Shown here one piece after another: positions 1-6,646 of a stretch of DNA of 64,000 bases. A program made the position numbers and the translations under genes. The number at the start of each line of letters is the position of its first letter. The stretch's first letter is position 1. Origin of the DNA: Flavobacterium cerinum (GTDB lineage: Bacteria; Bacteroidota; Bacteroidia; Flavobacteriales; Flavobacteriaceae); NCBI RefSeq assembly GCF_024496085.1, contig NZ_CP101751.1, positions 1,364,001 through 1,428,000 on the forward strand, read 5' to 3'. The notes beneath the pieces were generated by a model. That model made no database searches and was not told the DNA's origin. It saw nothing but the letters and a program-made list of their open reading frames with translations.

Positions 1-5
1 GCTCA

Positions 6-25
6 GCAAAGTCTCCTGACTTTGC
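6..25. repeat. Boundary hairpin, copy 1
   Basis: Perfect inverted repeat GCAAAGTC-TCCT-GACTTTGC. The same 20 bases recur at 987-1006 and 4335-4354. The flanking bases (agcccgctcgaaaag, then aataaaaagtag) are also shared with the copy at 4335. It lies just upstream of a terminator-like hairpin (71-99), so it looks like the start of a repeated cassette-boundary module rather than a chance palindrome. Confidence 0.8.
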
Positions 26-70
26 AGCCCGCTCGAAAAGAAAATAAAAAGTAGCCTAGAATAATAGAGT

Positions 71-99
71 AAAAGCCTTAATCTTGCGTTAGGGCTTTT
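71..99 (+). terminator. Terminator-like hairpin in boundary module, copy 1
   Basis: AAAAGCCTTAA pairs with TTAGGGCTTTT across a short loop, giving a stem with an A-tract and a T-tract on either side, so it could end transcription in both directions. Near-identical hairpins occur at 2203-2230 and 4401-4430. It would end whatever gene lies left of position 1. Confidence 0.65.
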
Positions 100-183
100 A
101 CGTTAATCTATGTTTTACTACTGAATATAATATTTCGTCAATGACGCTACGTTGCAATTTGATTGATCAAATAAAAGTAAGGT

Positions 184-205
184 TCTAAAAGTTGTAGTTT
201 TGTTT
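184..205 (+). promoter_or_regulatory. Repeated promoter-like block, copy 1
   Basis: A block reading tctaaaagttg followed by TAGTTTTG (195-202) matches the Bacteroidota -7 consensus TAnnTTTG. The same 22-base block recurs at 2269-2290 and 4533-4554. Here it precedes the barstar-like gene at 263 by about 60 bases. No convincing -33 TTG is seen, so promoter function is inferred from the -7 match and from the conservation. Confidence 0.5.
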
Positions 206-262
206 GCACGGATTGTAAATCCCGGTTATAGAAGTCATACATGAAATTAAACCATTGAACTA

Positions 263-967
263 ATGAAACTATTTGTAGCATTTAATAATGTTGAAATTAT
301 AGAAATAAAAATAAAGCGTGATCCTAATGCAATTTTAGATTATTTATATGTAGTTTTTAATGAGAAAGATATAGATATTGATGGAGTATTAAAAAAAACA
401 AATACAATTAAGTTTAAATTTAAAAATAAACATAATAGAGTAATACATTATAATGAATTAGTTTTTAGCACTGAATATACTTTTTTTGAAATTAATGAGG
501 ATAGAGTTGAGTTAATAGGGTTGTTGAAGAATAAGAAAAATGTTCCAAGTTTTCATCAATATGATATTGATATATTTTATGATTGGAGTAAAGGTTTTGA
601 ATATGATTTAATTAAAATTCATGATAATGAATTTAAACGACAATATTTATTGTGTTGTTCGTTATGGAATTTAGGGAGTTTTCGTTTGAATTGTAATAAA
701 AATTTATCCATTGATTGTTCAAATATTAAATCGGACTATGATTTCTATTATTTATTAGGAAAAACACTTTTTGGAGAGAGAGGCTATTTTGGTATGAGTT
801 TGGATTCCTTAGAAGATTCGATTATTGATTTTATTATTGATAATAAGAATTTAGATTTAGAATCTTATACAATAAGTTTTTTAAATTTTGAATTTTTAGA
901 GGATTACTTAGATGTAAATGAATTGAAATTTATTCTAGGTAAAACCAAAATAAATTTAGTTTGGTAA
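263..967 (+). CDS. Barstar-like immunity protein with N-terminal extension
   Basis: A 234-residue protein. The last ~90 residues resemble the barstar (barnase inhibitor) family: a hydrophobic strand with LSIDCSNI, then LLGKTLFGERGYFGMSLDSL, which has the GYFG-x-SLDSLED pattern of the barstar helix that fills the RNase active site, then a final strand near the C-terminus. Barstar itself is about 90 residues, so residues 1-140 are an unrecognised extension. No signal peptide is seen, so it is probably cytoplasmic. It carries its own upstream promoter-like block and lies between two boundary hairpins, like an orphan immunity cassette left after toxin exchange. The cognate toxin is not in the window. 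The family call rests on motif pattern only. Confidence 0.6.
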   Translation: MKLFVAFNNVEIIEIKIKRDPNAILDYLYVVFNEKDIDIDGVLKKTNTIKFKFKNKHNRVIHYNELVFSTEYTFFEINEDRVELIGLLKNKKNVPSFHQYDIDIFYDWSKGFEYDLIKIHDNEFKRQYLLCCSLWNLGSFRLNCNKNLSIDCSNIKSDYDFYYLLGKTLFGERGYFGMSLDSLEDSIIDFIIDNKNLDLESYTISFLNFEFLEDYLDVNELKFILGKTKINLVW

Positions 968-986
968 TACAAACCAGCCCAGCCCA

Positions 987-1006
987 GCAAAGTCTCCTGA
1001 CTTTGC
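987..1006. repeat. Boundary hairpin, copy 2
   Basis: Identical 20-base inverted repeat GCAAAGTC-TCCT-GACTTTGC, 20 bases after the stop of the barstar-like gene. The rest of the module (terminator and promoter block) is missing here; the following gene starts 74 bases later. Confidence 0.8.
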
Positions 1007-1079
1007 AACTAAATAAAAGAAAACACACTCCGTGCGATATGGTATGGTTATTGAAAATCCCGCATAAAAAACAAAATCC

Positions 1080-2117
1080 ATGAGAAAAATAATTAATTTT
1101 TTATTTTTATTTATTTCGTTAAGTGGATCATCTCAGAATGAGGATATTTTGGCTTTTGAAAAAAGATTTAAATCACTTGAATTTCCTTTGATTTTTGACG
1201 ATTTCTCGGTTTTAGATATTAAAAAACATTCTGAAATTCCTTATTCTCTTTTTCGAAAAATAATTATTGATGATGATGGAAGCTGTTTAATAAAAACAAA
1301 TGATACAATTAATAACAGATTTTTTGCAAATGGAAAGATATTTATATTTGATAAGTATATAGGTTTTATATTTACTCATGTAGGTGTTAATAACAGAGGT
1401 AAACAAATAAAAACCTATATGTCAATATTTCATGATGATAGATTGCTTAGAACAAATCTGTTGGTAAACCCTTATTCTGAAAGTGAACCAAAAATTAATA
1501 GTTTACTTTTTAAAAATGTTTTTTATGAATTTAAAAATCTAAACAATAATAACCCAGAGACTACGACCTATTCAAGAAAAGGTAATTTGTATGATGGAAT
1601 GAACAAGGAGAATGGATTTATTTTTTCTGAGGAAATTTTTCCAGAGGATTTTGGGATAAACTCTTTACATATTGGGGAAGATTCAATTCCAGAGAGAGAC
1701 TTAAATGTAAGCTTCGATAAAGATTTTTTTAGATCCAAAAAAGGATTGATACCATTAAAATATTGTTCTCCAAATTCAAACTCACAAGTACTAGCTTCTA
1801 TTGACGGATTGAAAAAGAAGAATATCAAGTCTTTTTTTATTGATTCAAGGAGAATTAAAGGGAATAGAAAAATGATTTTTTTTCTGAATGAATATGAGTA
1901 TGAAACATTTAAGCGTGTATCTGAAGTGGGGTATTTAATTGTCGATTTTAAAGGGGAAATTAAAATTAAAAAAAGTTTTGCAGAGTATGTTTTAAGAGAT
2001 AATGGTGAGAAATTTAAAATTAAGGAAGCAAAAATACTGTCAAATGCCAAAAAACTAAAAATTGTTAGTTTTGAAGCAGGTGTTAGTGATATAGAAACAT
2101 TTGATTTGGAAGAGTAA
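1080..2117 (+). CDS. Secreted protein of unknown function in toxin/immunity array
   Basis: A 345-residue protein that I do not recognise. Residues 1-18 (MRKIINFLFLFISLSGSSQ) form a Sec signal peptide with a likely SPase I site after SSQ, so it is exported to the periplasm or beyond. The rest is rich in F, I, K and N with alternating strands, which suggests a beta-rich fold. No catalytic motif stands out. It sits between boundary modules in an AT-rich stretch, so an immunity protein acting in the periplasm is one possibility. That is inference from position only. A minus-strand frame opposite (1568-2050) is a shadow. Confidence 0.6.
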   Translation: MRKIINFLFLFISLSGSSQNEDILAFEKRFKSLEFPLIFDDFSVLDIKKHSEIPYSLFRKIIIDDDGSCLIKTNDTINNRFFANGKIFIFDKYIGFIFTHVGVNNRGKQIKTYMSIFHDDRLLRTNLLVNPYSESEPKINSLLFKNVFYEFKNLNNNNPETTTYSRKGNLYDGMNKENGFIFSEEIFPEDFGINSLHIGEDSIPERDLNVSFDKDFFRSKKGLIPLKYCSPNSNSQVLASIDGLKKKNIKSFFIDSRRIKGNRKMIFFLNEYEYETFKRVSEVGYLIVDFKGEIKIKKSFAEYVLRDNGEKFKIKEAKILSNAKKLKIVSFEAGVSDIETFDLEE

Positions 2118-2202
2118 TGAATGTACTACCCCGATAGCTCGGATGTACTACGTCAGTTCAGCTAAAGTCTCGGTGTAATTCCGTGCTTACAATAAATAGA
2201 CT

Positions 2203-2230
2203 AAAAGCCTAATATTGCGTTAGGACTTTT
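2203..2230 (+). terminator. Terminator-like hairpin in boundary module, copy 2
   Basis: AAAAGCCTAA pairs with TTAGG(A)CTTTT with one bulged base. It is a diverged copy of the hairpins at 71-99 and 4401-4430 and follows the gene ending at 2117. The hairpin that precedes it in the other modules has decayed here (only gctaaagtctc remains at about 2161). Confidence 0.5.
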
Positions 2231-2268
2231 GTTACGGTACTATCTGGGTGATCAAATATAAACGCAGA

Positions 2269-2290
2269 TCTAAAAGTTGTAGTTTTGTTT
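2269..2290 (+). promoter_or_regulatory. Repeated promoter-like block, copy 2
   Basis: The same block as at 184-205, with TAGTTTTG at 2280-2287. Downstream there is now a toxin-like remnant interrupted by the IS4-family element, so this promoter-like block no longer drives an intact gene. Confidence 0.45.
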
Positions 2291-2358
2291 TTGAATAAAT
2301 GTAAGGAATAGATTAAGTTTATAGCTTGTTTATTTCATTTTAGGTACGGATTGCAAAT

Positions 2359-3570
2359 CATAAGTGTTCGAAACCTTAACTTGTACCAAAAAGATTCTGC
2401 ATTTTGTTTGGATCTCCGCCACACTTCAACACTATATCCTTAATTATCAACACTTCAAGTTCATTCGCAAATTTTAATTTTGGAATTTTATAGCCTTTTA
2501 ACTCATTAAGTTTTTTATAAACAGTAAGAAGAATTGCCGTAATCAAGGTCATATACATCATAACTCTAATTCCATTTATATCTCTCGATATTAGATGGTT
2601 AAAATTAAGATGCTGTTTGATAAATTTGAAAAATACTTCTATTTCCCATCGTTGTTTATAAATAGCAACTATTTCTTTAGCGGTTAAACTATCACTATTA
2701 CTCAAGAAGTAAAACACTTCTTTGCTTTGCTTTTCAGTAGCTATTATCAAGCGTAAGAAGGATTGTGTTTTTTTATTACTCTTGTCATAAAGTCTTACCT
2801 CTATATCTCTGTTTATAGTCAATTTTTCCGTTTCTTGCTCCTTGACTTCAAATTCATTAATCACTTCAAAACGCGTATAATTATTGAGCCTGGTCACGAA
2901 AATAAAACCATTTTCATTAAACTCCTCAAAACTAGATCTAGACTGAAGACCTCTGTCAAAAACCAGAATATTTTCTTTGCTTAACACGCATTCATTTATT
3001 AGCTCCTTTAATGCAAAATCTTCTGACACAAAACCCTGTTCAGTAAATATTTTCGAGTGAACAGGTACATTTGAAAATGCCATGCTAAATTTTACGAACC
3101 TTTTATCTCCTTGCTTATTAATTCGCATACCTTCTTTTAAAAGCTTTGAAGAAATACTTACAAGAGTCGAATCGAACGAAATAATGTTATGTTTTTTCTG
3201 TAAATATTTGTCTTGAAATTGTTCCAGACATTTTTTAAAGATAGCTTCAAAATAATCGGGATTAATTGTAACCAATCGATCTCTTAGTGAATTATACTTA
3301 ACGCCGTCAAAACTTTGATTGGCAATACTTTTGAAGGCTAAAGAATGGTAAAAATGTTCCATTACCCTTAAACTGTTATGCCTCACATTAAGCATTGAAA
3401 ACAAGAGTAATTGAAACATGGTTTGCCCATCTAATTTTTTAACTTGATAATCAATATTGTATTCCAATGATAATCTTGACAATTCTTCTTTTGGAATATA
3501 ATTCAGCACTTCTGAAACATTCATCTTTTTTATTTCAAAAATATAGCTTTTAAGGTTTCGAACACTTATG
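2359..3570 (-). mobile_element. IS4-family insertion sequence (1212 bp)
   Basis: Terminal inverted repeats are a perfect 21 bp: 2359-2379 begins CATAAGTGTTCG and 3550-3570 is its exact reverse complement. They are flanked by a 9-bp direct repeat ATTGCAAAT at 2350-2358 and 3571-3579, the target duplication expected of IS4 elements. The single transposase gene fills the element on the minus strand and its stop codon lies inside the left repeat. The perfect ends and intact transposase suggest a recent and possibly active insertion. It split a toxin-like reading frame. Confidence 0.95.
2376..3524 (-). CDS. IS4-family DDE transposase
   Basis: A 382-residue protein with the RNase H-like DDE core of IS4 transposases. 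First Asp is in ISFDSTLVSI (about residue 119), second in LVFDRGLQSR (about 190). The C-terminal YREK signature is exact: YKQRWEIEVFFKFIK has Y-x2-R-x3-E-x6-K, where E is the third catalytic acid. The usual N-terminal DUF4372-like region (SVLNYIP-like start, LLLFSMLN) is present. It is full length for the family, with no frameshift. It is expected to bind the 21-bp ends at 2359-2379 and 3550-3570 and catalyse cut-and-paste transposition. Confidence 0.95.
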   Translation of the reverse strand: MNVSEVLNYIPKEELSRLSLEYNIDYQVKKLDGQTMFQLLLFSMLNVRHNSLRVMEHFYHSLAFKSIANQSFDGVKYNSLRDRLVTINPDYFEAIFKKCLEQFQDKYLQKKHNIISFDSTLVSISSKLLKEGMRINKQGDKRFVKFSMAFSNVPVHSKIFTEQGFVSEDFALKELINECVLSKENILVFDRGLQSRSSFEEFNENGFIFVTRLNNYTRFEVINEFEVKEQETEKLTINRDIEVRLYDKSNKKTQSFLRLIIATEKQSKEVFYFLSNSDSLTAKEIVAIYKQRWEIEVFFKFIKQHLNFNHLISRDINGIRVMMYMTLITAILLTVYKKLNELKGYKIPKLKFANELEVLIIKDIVLKCGGDPNKMQNLFGTS

Positions 3571-3579
3571 ATTGCAAAT

Positions 3580-3838
3580 TCGCGCGATCTGGGGAATGCA
3601 GCTGTTAGATATTTTCTTAAGTTCTATTAGTGTTAATAGGAATAGTTGTTCAGCAGAACTTACATTTGAATTATCAGATACTTTTGGAGTTGATGAAACC
3701 GATGTAATAAAACCTTTAGCATCTTTTGTAGCTGGTATGGGGGTACTTTCAATGTGGATTTTACAGCATCGACACGGCTACCTCCATTTGAGAGTATATT
3801 TAAATCTAAAACTAAAATCAATGGTGCTTTCTAAGAAA
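3580..3838 (+). pseudogene. Frameshifted C-terminal remnant of a toxin-like secreted/YD-array protein
   Basis: Three short frames join into one protein-like track: NSRDLGNAAVRYFLKFY (about 3578-3628), then NRNSCSAELTFELSDTFG continuing to MWILQHRHGYL (about 3626-3783), then PFESIFKSKTKINGAF and a stop (about 3784-3838). The ELSDTFGVDETD-(n)-MWILQH-(n)-GY-PFE pattern reads like the C-terminal module that ends many Flavobacterium polymorphic-toxin proteins. At least two frameshifts separate the parts, and the IS4-family element cut off the upstream part, so it is not expressed as a whole. The family assignment is from memory of pattern and unconfirmed. Confidence 0.45.
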
Positions 3839-4348
3839 TTTATTTTTGTTTTCTATATTTTAATTTTTTTTTCTTGTGAAAATGATCGGAAAATGGTTTT
3901 CCATGAGAAGTTAAATTTACCGTCAGACGTCTATCAAACAACTAAGAATTATTGGGATGTATATCCTGTAGAGAATTTAGATGTAAGTGATACGGACAAG
4001 GTAAATGAAGTATCAAATTTTGTTTTAAAAAAATATTCTAGGAATGAAGCAGAAACTTGTGATACGTATAGAATTAGTTTTTATGTGTATAATGAGAATG
4101 GAGAGGATGGAATCAATAATGTTATAAATTATAGTAAAGAGTTAATCGAATGGAAGGGAGATTATATTCGGTTGGAATATAATTGGATACATGGAGTTTT
4201 TTTTGGTGTTACATATTTTGATGATGAAGGAAACGTTCTTTCAATATATGTACGAATAAAAGGTTTTGAAAAGTATATGAAAGTAAAAGAAAAAACAGAA
4301 AAAGGGTTTGATGAGAAAGGTAAAACCCAGCTCTGCAAAGTCTCCTGA
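3821..4348 (+). CDS. Small lipoprotein, possible periplasmic immunity protein
   Basis: A 175-residue protein starting at the ATG at 3821. A longer frame from 3572 is open, but its first part encodes the frameshifted remnant. Residues 1-20 form a lipoprotein signal: MVLSKK, a hydrophobic run, and the lipobox FFSC, so it should be lipidated and face the periplasm. The mature part is acidic (YWDVYPVENLDVSD, NVINYSKELIEWKGDY) and not recognised. The last residues QLCKVS and the stop are encoded by the boundary hairpin itself (4335-4354), so the original C-terminus was probably replaced when cassettes recombined. Location beside toxin remnants suggests immunity; no direct evidence. Confidence 0.55.
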   Translation: MVLSKKFIFVFYILIFFSCENDRKMVFHEKLNLPSDVYQTTKNYWDVYPVENLDVSDTDKVNEVSNFVLKKYSRNEAETCDTYRISFYVYNENGEDGINNVINYSKELIEWKGDYIRLEYNWIHGVFFGVTYFDDEGNVLSIYVRIKGFEKYMKVKEKTEKGFDEKGKTQLCKVS

Positions 4349-4354
4349 CTTTGC
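4335..4354. repeat. Boundary hairpin, copy 3
   Basis: Third exact copy of GCAAAGTC-TCCT-GACTTTGC. The TGA stop codon of the lipoprotein gene (4346-4348) lies in its loop and second arm. The following ~70 bases are nearly identical to positions 26-99, so copies 1 and 3 belong to the same full-length module. Confidence 0.85.
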
Positions 4355-4400
4355 AGCCTGCTCGAAAAGGAAAATAAAAAGTAGCTTACAATAATAGAGT

Positions 4401-4430
4401 AAAAGCCTTAATCATGCATTAGGGCTTTTT
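4401..4430 (+). terminator. Terminator in boundary module, copy 3
   Basis: AAAAGCCTTAA pairs with TTAGGGCTTTT and is followed by more T residues, the best intrinsic terminator of the three module copies. It ends the lipoprotein transcript (stop at 4348). Confidence 0.7.
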
Positions 4431-4532
4431 TATTAAAAAGAGTGTGAGTTAATGGTTGTTACTAGGCAGTGTGGTTTTCAGTTTATAACTGGCTTTGGAG
4501 TTATAACTTGAGTGTTCGGGCAGAAGTGGAGA

Positions 4533-4554
4533 TCTAAAAGTTGTAGTTTTGTTT
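4533..4554 (+). promoter_or_regulatory. Repeated promoter-like block, copy 3
   Basis: Same 22-base block as at 184 and 2269, with TAGTTTTG at 4544-4551. The gene it would have driven is gone or disrupted by the IS3-family element at 4725. Confidence 0.45.
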
Positions 4555-4766
4555 TTAGAATAAATGTAAAGGAATAAATAGGGTGTTTGTAAGCTTATTT
4601 AAGGTTTATTTCCGAACGTTCTGTTGATGGTTGAGGTTTAGCTTTATTTTGCGCTTGTTTTTTTAGTATAGAAGCGGAATTCTATTGTGGGAAAGAAGTA
4701 TGAAAATACAAATGAATATTGAGTCGTCCTAAAATAGGTTGACAGATTTTACAATAAATTTTTAGA

Positions 4767-5597
4767 TTAACCAGTCAGGCTTACCTGGCTGGTTTTTTCA
4801 TGTATAAAGTTAGGCGTTTTCATTTTTAAACTCAAATGAGGTCTTTTAGTATTATAAGTTTCTATTGCCGTTTTTACAAGTTTTTCTAATGTTGCGCCAT
4901 CTTTACATTTGTAAATCAAAAATTCGTTTTTTAAAATTCCGTTTATTCTTTCAGCTAACGCATTTTGATAACAATCATATCCATCGGTCATAGAAGGTAT
5001 AATATTGTTTTTTGCTAATACTTCCTGGTAAATTTTAGAACAATATTGTAAACCTCTATCGGAGTGATGTATAAGCGGTAATGTTGATTTTCTATTCTTA
5101 ACTGCCATTTTTAATGCTTGTACTACATTTTCAGAACTCATATCATCACTCAGTTTATAACCCATTATTTTTCTGCTATAAGCATCCGTAACTAACGATA
5201 GATAATGCGTTTTCTGATATGATTTGATATAAGTAATATCACTAACGTATACCTGTTCGGGACGGTTAATCTCACACTCTTGCAAAAGATTTTCGTACTT
5301 GTGTAGCCAATGTTTAGAATAGGTAGTTTTAATATAGCTCTTCATTGGTTTAACTAGTAACCTCTCTCTTCTTAGATAATCAAATAAAGCATCACGACCT
5401 ATCTTTACGCCATGTTGATCAAATTGCTTTGAAAGTAGGTAATATAGTTTACGTGTCCCTATACGTGGCATTTCCAATCGCAAAGAAAGAACCAGATGCT
5501 TTACTTTGTGTAGCTCAGATTCACGATTGAGGATTCTTTTTTGTTCCTGATATATAGCTTGCCTACTCATCCCAAACAATCGACAACTTTTGGACAA
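4767..5597 (-). CDS. IS3-family transposase OrfB (rve integrase core)
   Basis: A 276-residue DDE transposase. The N-terminal part (LSKSCRLFGMSRQAIYQ) is a helix-turn-helix, followed by an HTH_21-like segment (MPRIGTRKLYYLL) and the rve core. Catalytic residues are D in VYVSDITYI (about 120), D in LIHHSDRGLQYCS (about 179) and E in NALAERINGILKNE (about 216), the DD35E spacing of IS3. The frame opens with a TTG 2 bases after the orfA stop and lies in the -1 frame relative to orfA, so it is probably made as an OrfAB fusion by -1 frameshifting, or by reinitiation. It appears intact. Confidence 0.9.
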   Translation of the reverse strand: MSKSCRLFGMSRQAIYQEQKRILNRESELHKVKHLVLSLRLEMPRIGTRKLYYLLSKQFDQHGVKIGRDALFDYLRRERLLVKPMKSYIKTTYSKHWLHKYENLLQECEINRPEQVYVSDITYIKSYQKTHYLSLVTDAYSRKIMGYKLSDDMSSENVVQALKMAVKNRKSTLPLIHHSDRGLQYCSKIYQEVLAKNNIIPSMTDGYDCYQNALAERINGILKNEFLIYKCKDGATLEKLVKTAIETYNTKRPHLSLKMKTPNFIHEKTSQVSLTG

Positions 5598-5599
5598 AC

Positions 5600-5992
5600 T
5601 TATTCCTGCTCCTTCCCGGAGTCGGAAGATGGTTTGGGAGAAAACTTTTTTCGGATCTGAGTCCCGTACTGACTATCGGAAATGTCGATCATCGTATTGA
5701 GAATCTTATTTCGAAGTTTCTCATCGGCCAGTTCTTTCTCTAGTCGCTTAATAATCTGAGCCGGAGTTTCTTTAGATTTAGACATAAATAACAGATTTGG
5801 TTTACTCCAATCTAAGTTACCATATTTTCGCAGCCAAACCAAAACTGTACTTCTTCCCTGGATGCCATAAACAGATTGAGCCTGTTTGTAGGTCATTTCA
5901 CCTTGCTCAACTCGCGAAATTATGGCTAATTTAAAAGCCATGTTGTAATCCTTTTGACTACGTTTAATAGCTGTATTGGTTTTGTCTTTCAT
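5600..5992 (-). CDS. IS3-family OrfA (helix-turn-helix DNA-binding protein)
   Basis: A 130-residue protein. Residues ~15-65 form an HTH_Tnp_1-like helix-turn-helix (AFKLAIISRVEQGEMTYKQA, then GRSTVLVWLRKYG), which binds the element ends. Residues ~75-110 (ETPAQIIKRLEKELADEKLRNK) form a leucine-zipper-like coiled coil for multimerisation. It starts at ATG 5992, 17 bases inside the right inverted repeat, and ends directly upstream of orfB. Confidence 0.88.
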   Translation of the reverse strand: MKDKTNTAIKRSQKDYNMAFKLAIISRVEQGEMTYKQAQSVYGIQGRSTVLVWLRKYGNLDWSKPNLLFMSKSKETPAQIIKRLEKELADEKLRNKILNTMIDISDSQYGTQIRKKFSPKPSSDSGKEQE

Positions 5993-6043
5993 AATAAAGT
6001 CGATTTGTTGTCAACTTATTTCAGGACGGGACAATAAAACAAA

Positions 6044-6072
6044 AAAAGCTCCAAACTATGTTTGGAGCTTTT
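6044..6072. terminator. Bidirectional terminator hairpin
   Basis: AAAAGCTCCAAAC-tat-GTTTGGAGCTTTT is a perfect 13-bp stem with A and T tracts on each side. It lies just outside the IS3 element and could isolate it from the island on the right. Confidence 0.7.
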
Positions 6073-6163
6073 GTACCATGGATGGGAGTACTTTTGAACT
6101 TTTATTGGCGTTTTTGAAGGTTTTGAGAAAGATAATGGATCGTTAGTTTGTCAATAAGTCAAT

Positions 6164-6187
6164 AAGCCTGCTCGCAAAAGCAGGCTT
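6164..6187. terminator. Hairpin, possible terminator at end of the minus-strand island genes
   Basis: AAGCCTGC-tcgcaaaa-GCAGGCTT, an 8-bp perfect stem. It lies downstream of the last minus-strand gene of the island (stop at 6338). The T tract is weak in both directions. Confidence 0.4.
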
Positions 6188-6337
6188 TGTACCTTAATCT
6201 AAATTTTAAAGTGTATTTAAAAACCCAATTTTACAACGAGCGATTATGGAATTTTGTTCAATGTATATAGAGTAAGAAATCTATTGTAAGACCGCAAAAA
6301 AAGGATAAGAATACTTGTAGATGTAGCATTTAATGGC

Positions 6338-6604
6338 TTATTCAAGATGCAGCTTTTTGAAAAATATTTTATTTCTGAGTGTCGCATCATCCATCATTTT
6401 TTTGAAGCTTATTACTTCAACATACATATTATATCCTCTTAAGAAACCGAAATAACCTTCATCATCAGGACTTTTAGTAAGAGAATGTAATTCCTCAGCA
6501 AACTCTCTTATTTTAGGAGTTAAATCACATACGACATAAGCCGAAACCGAACAAATCTCGAAACATTTTTTGGAAGATTTGGAAAAAATATTGAATATTT
6601 TCAA
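6338..6604 (-). CDS. Small orphan protein downstream of the RecQ-UvrD gene
   Basis: An 88-residue frame with a TTG start, 42 bases after the stop of the large helicase gene and on the same strand. It is not recognised. It has three cysteines in the first 27 residues (KKCFEICSVSAYVVCD), a helical middle (IREFAEELHSL) and a basic C-terminus. No ATG start gives a longer form, and no in-frame upstream ATG is seen. It may be a real co-transcribed small protein or an incidental frame. Confidence 0.35.
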   Translation of the reverse strand: MKIFNIFSKSSKKCFEICSVSAYVVCDLTPKIREFAEELHSLTKSPDDEGYFGFLRGYNMYVEVISFKKMMDDATLRNKIFFKKLHLE

Positions 6605-6646
6605 TAGGTGATCACTTTGGACTTGACTAGAGTAACAACTATAATT

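Larger units (their letters stand above)
4349..4724 (+). other. Gene-free stretch: boundary module copy 3 and eroded cassette
   Basis: No open frame of useful size is seen. The stretch holds the rest of hairpin copy 3, a terminator (4401-4430, AAAAGCCTTAA/TTAGGGCTTTTTT), an unassigned segment, and a promoter-like block (4533-4554 with TAGTTTTG at 4544-4551). After this come ~170 bases resembling the start of another cassette (aataaatgtaaaggaataaata is shared with 2293-2312), cut by the IS3-family element at 4725. Confidence 0.6.
4725..6028 (-). mobile_element. IS3-family insertion sequence (about 1.3 kb)
   Basis: Imperfect terminal inverted repeats lie at 4725-4744 (CGTCCTAAAATAGGTTGACA) and 6009-6028 (reverse complement CGTCCTGAAATAAGTTGACA), matching at 18 of 20 positions. 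Between them are orfA and orfB on the minus strand. No target duplication could be recognised, so exact ends are approximate and the insertion may be old or rearranged. It forms the border between the toxin-array region and the defence island. Confidence 0.85.
5993..6337. other. Gene-free stretch: IS end and two hairpins
   Basis: After the IS3 right end come two strong hairpins (6044-6072 and 6164-6187) and no gene. The segment 6073-6110 (gtaccatggatgggagt, then acttttgaac) read on the minus strand resembles a tRNA T-arm and acceptor end (GTTCAAAAGTACTCCCATCC), which may be the trace of an old integration site. Bases 6282-6310 contain ATTGTAAG and AAGGATAAGA, both also found in the palindrome next to the serine recombinase (23357-23380). 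Confidence 0.4.

Noticed and set aside
6..25. GCAAAGTC/GACTTTGC hairpins as integron attC sites
   Set aside because: There is no integrase of the tyrosine IntI type, no paired R/L boxes, and the hairpin is part of a longer module with terminator and promoter-like block.
1568..2050. Minus-strand open frame of 160 codons opposite the secreted orphan gene
   Set aside because: It is the reverse of an AT-rich coding frame with Ser/Ile/Phe-rich composition and no start context; the plus-strand gene has a signal peptide and is the real one.
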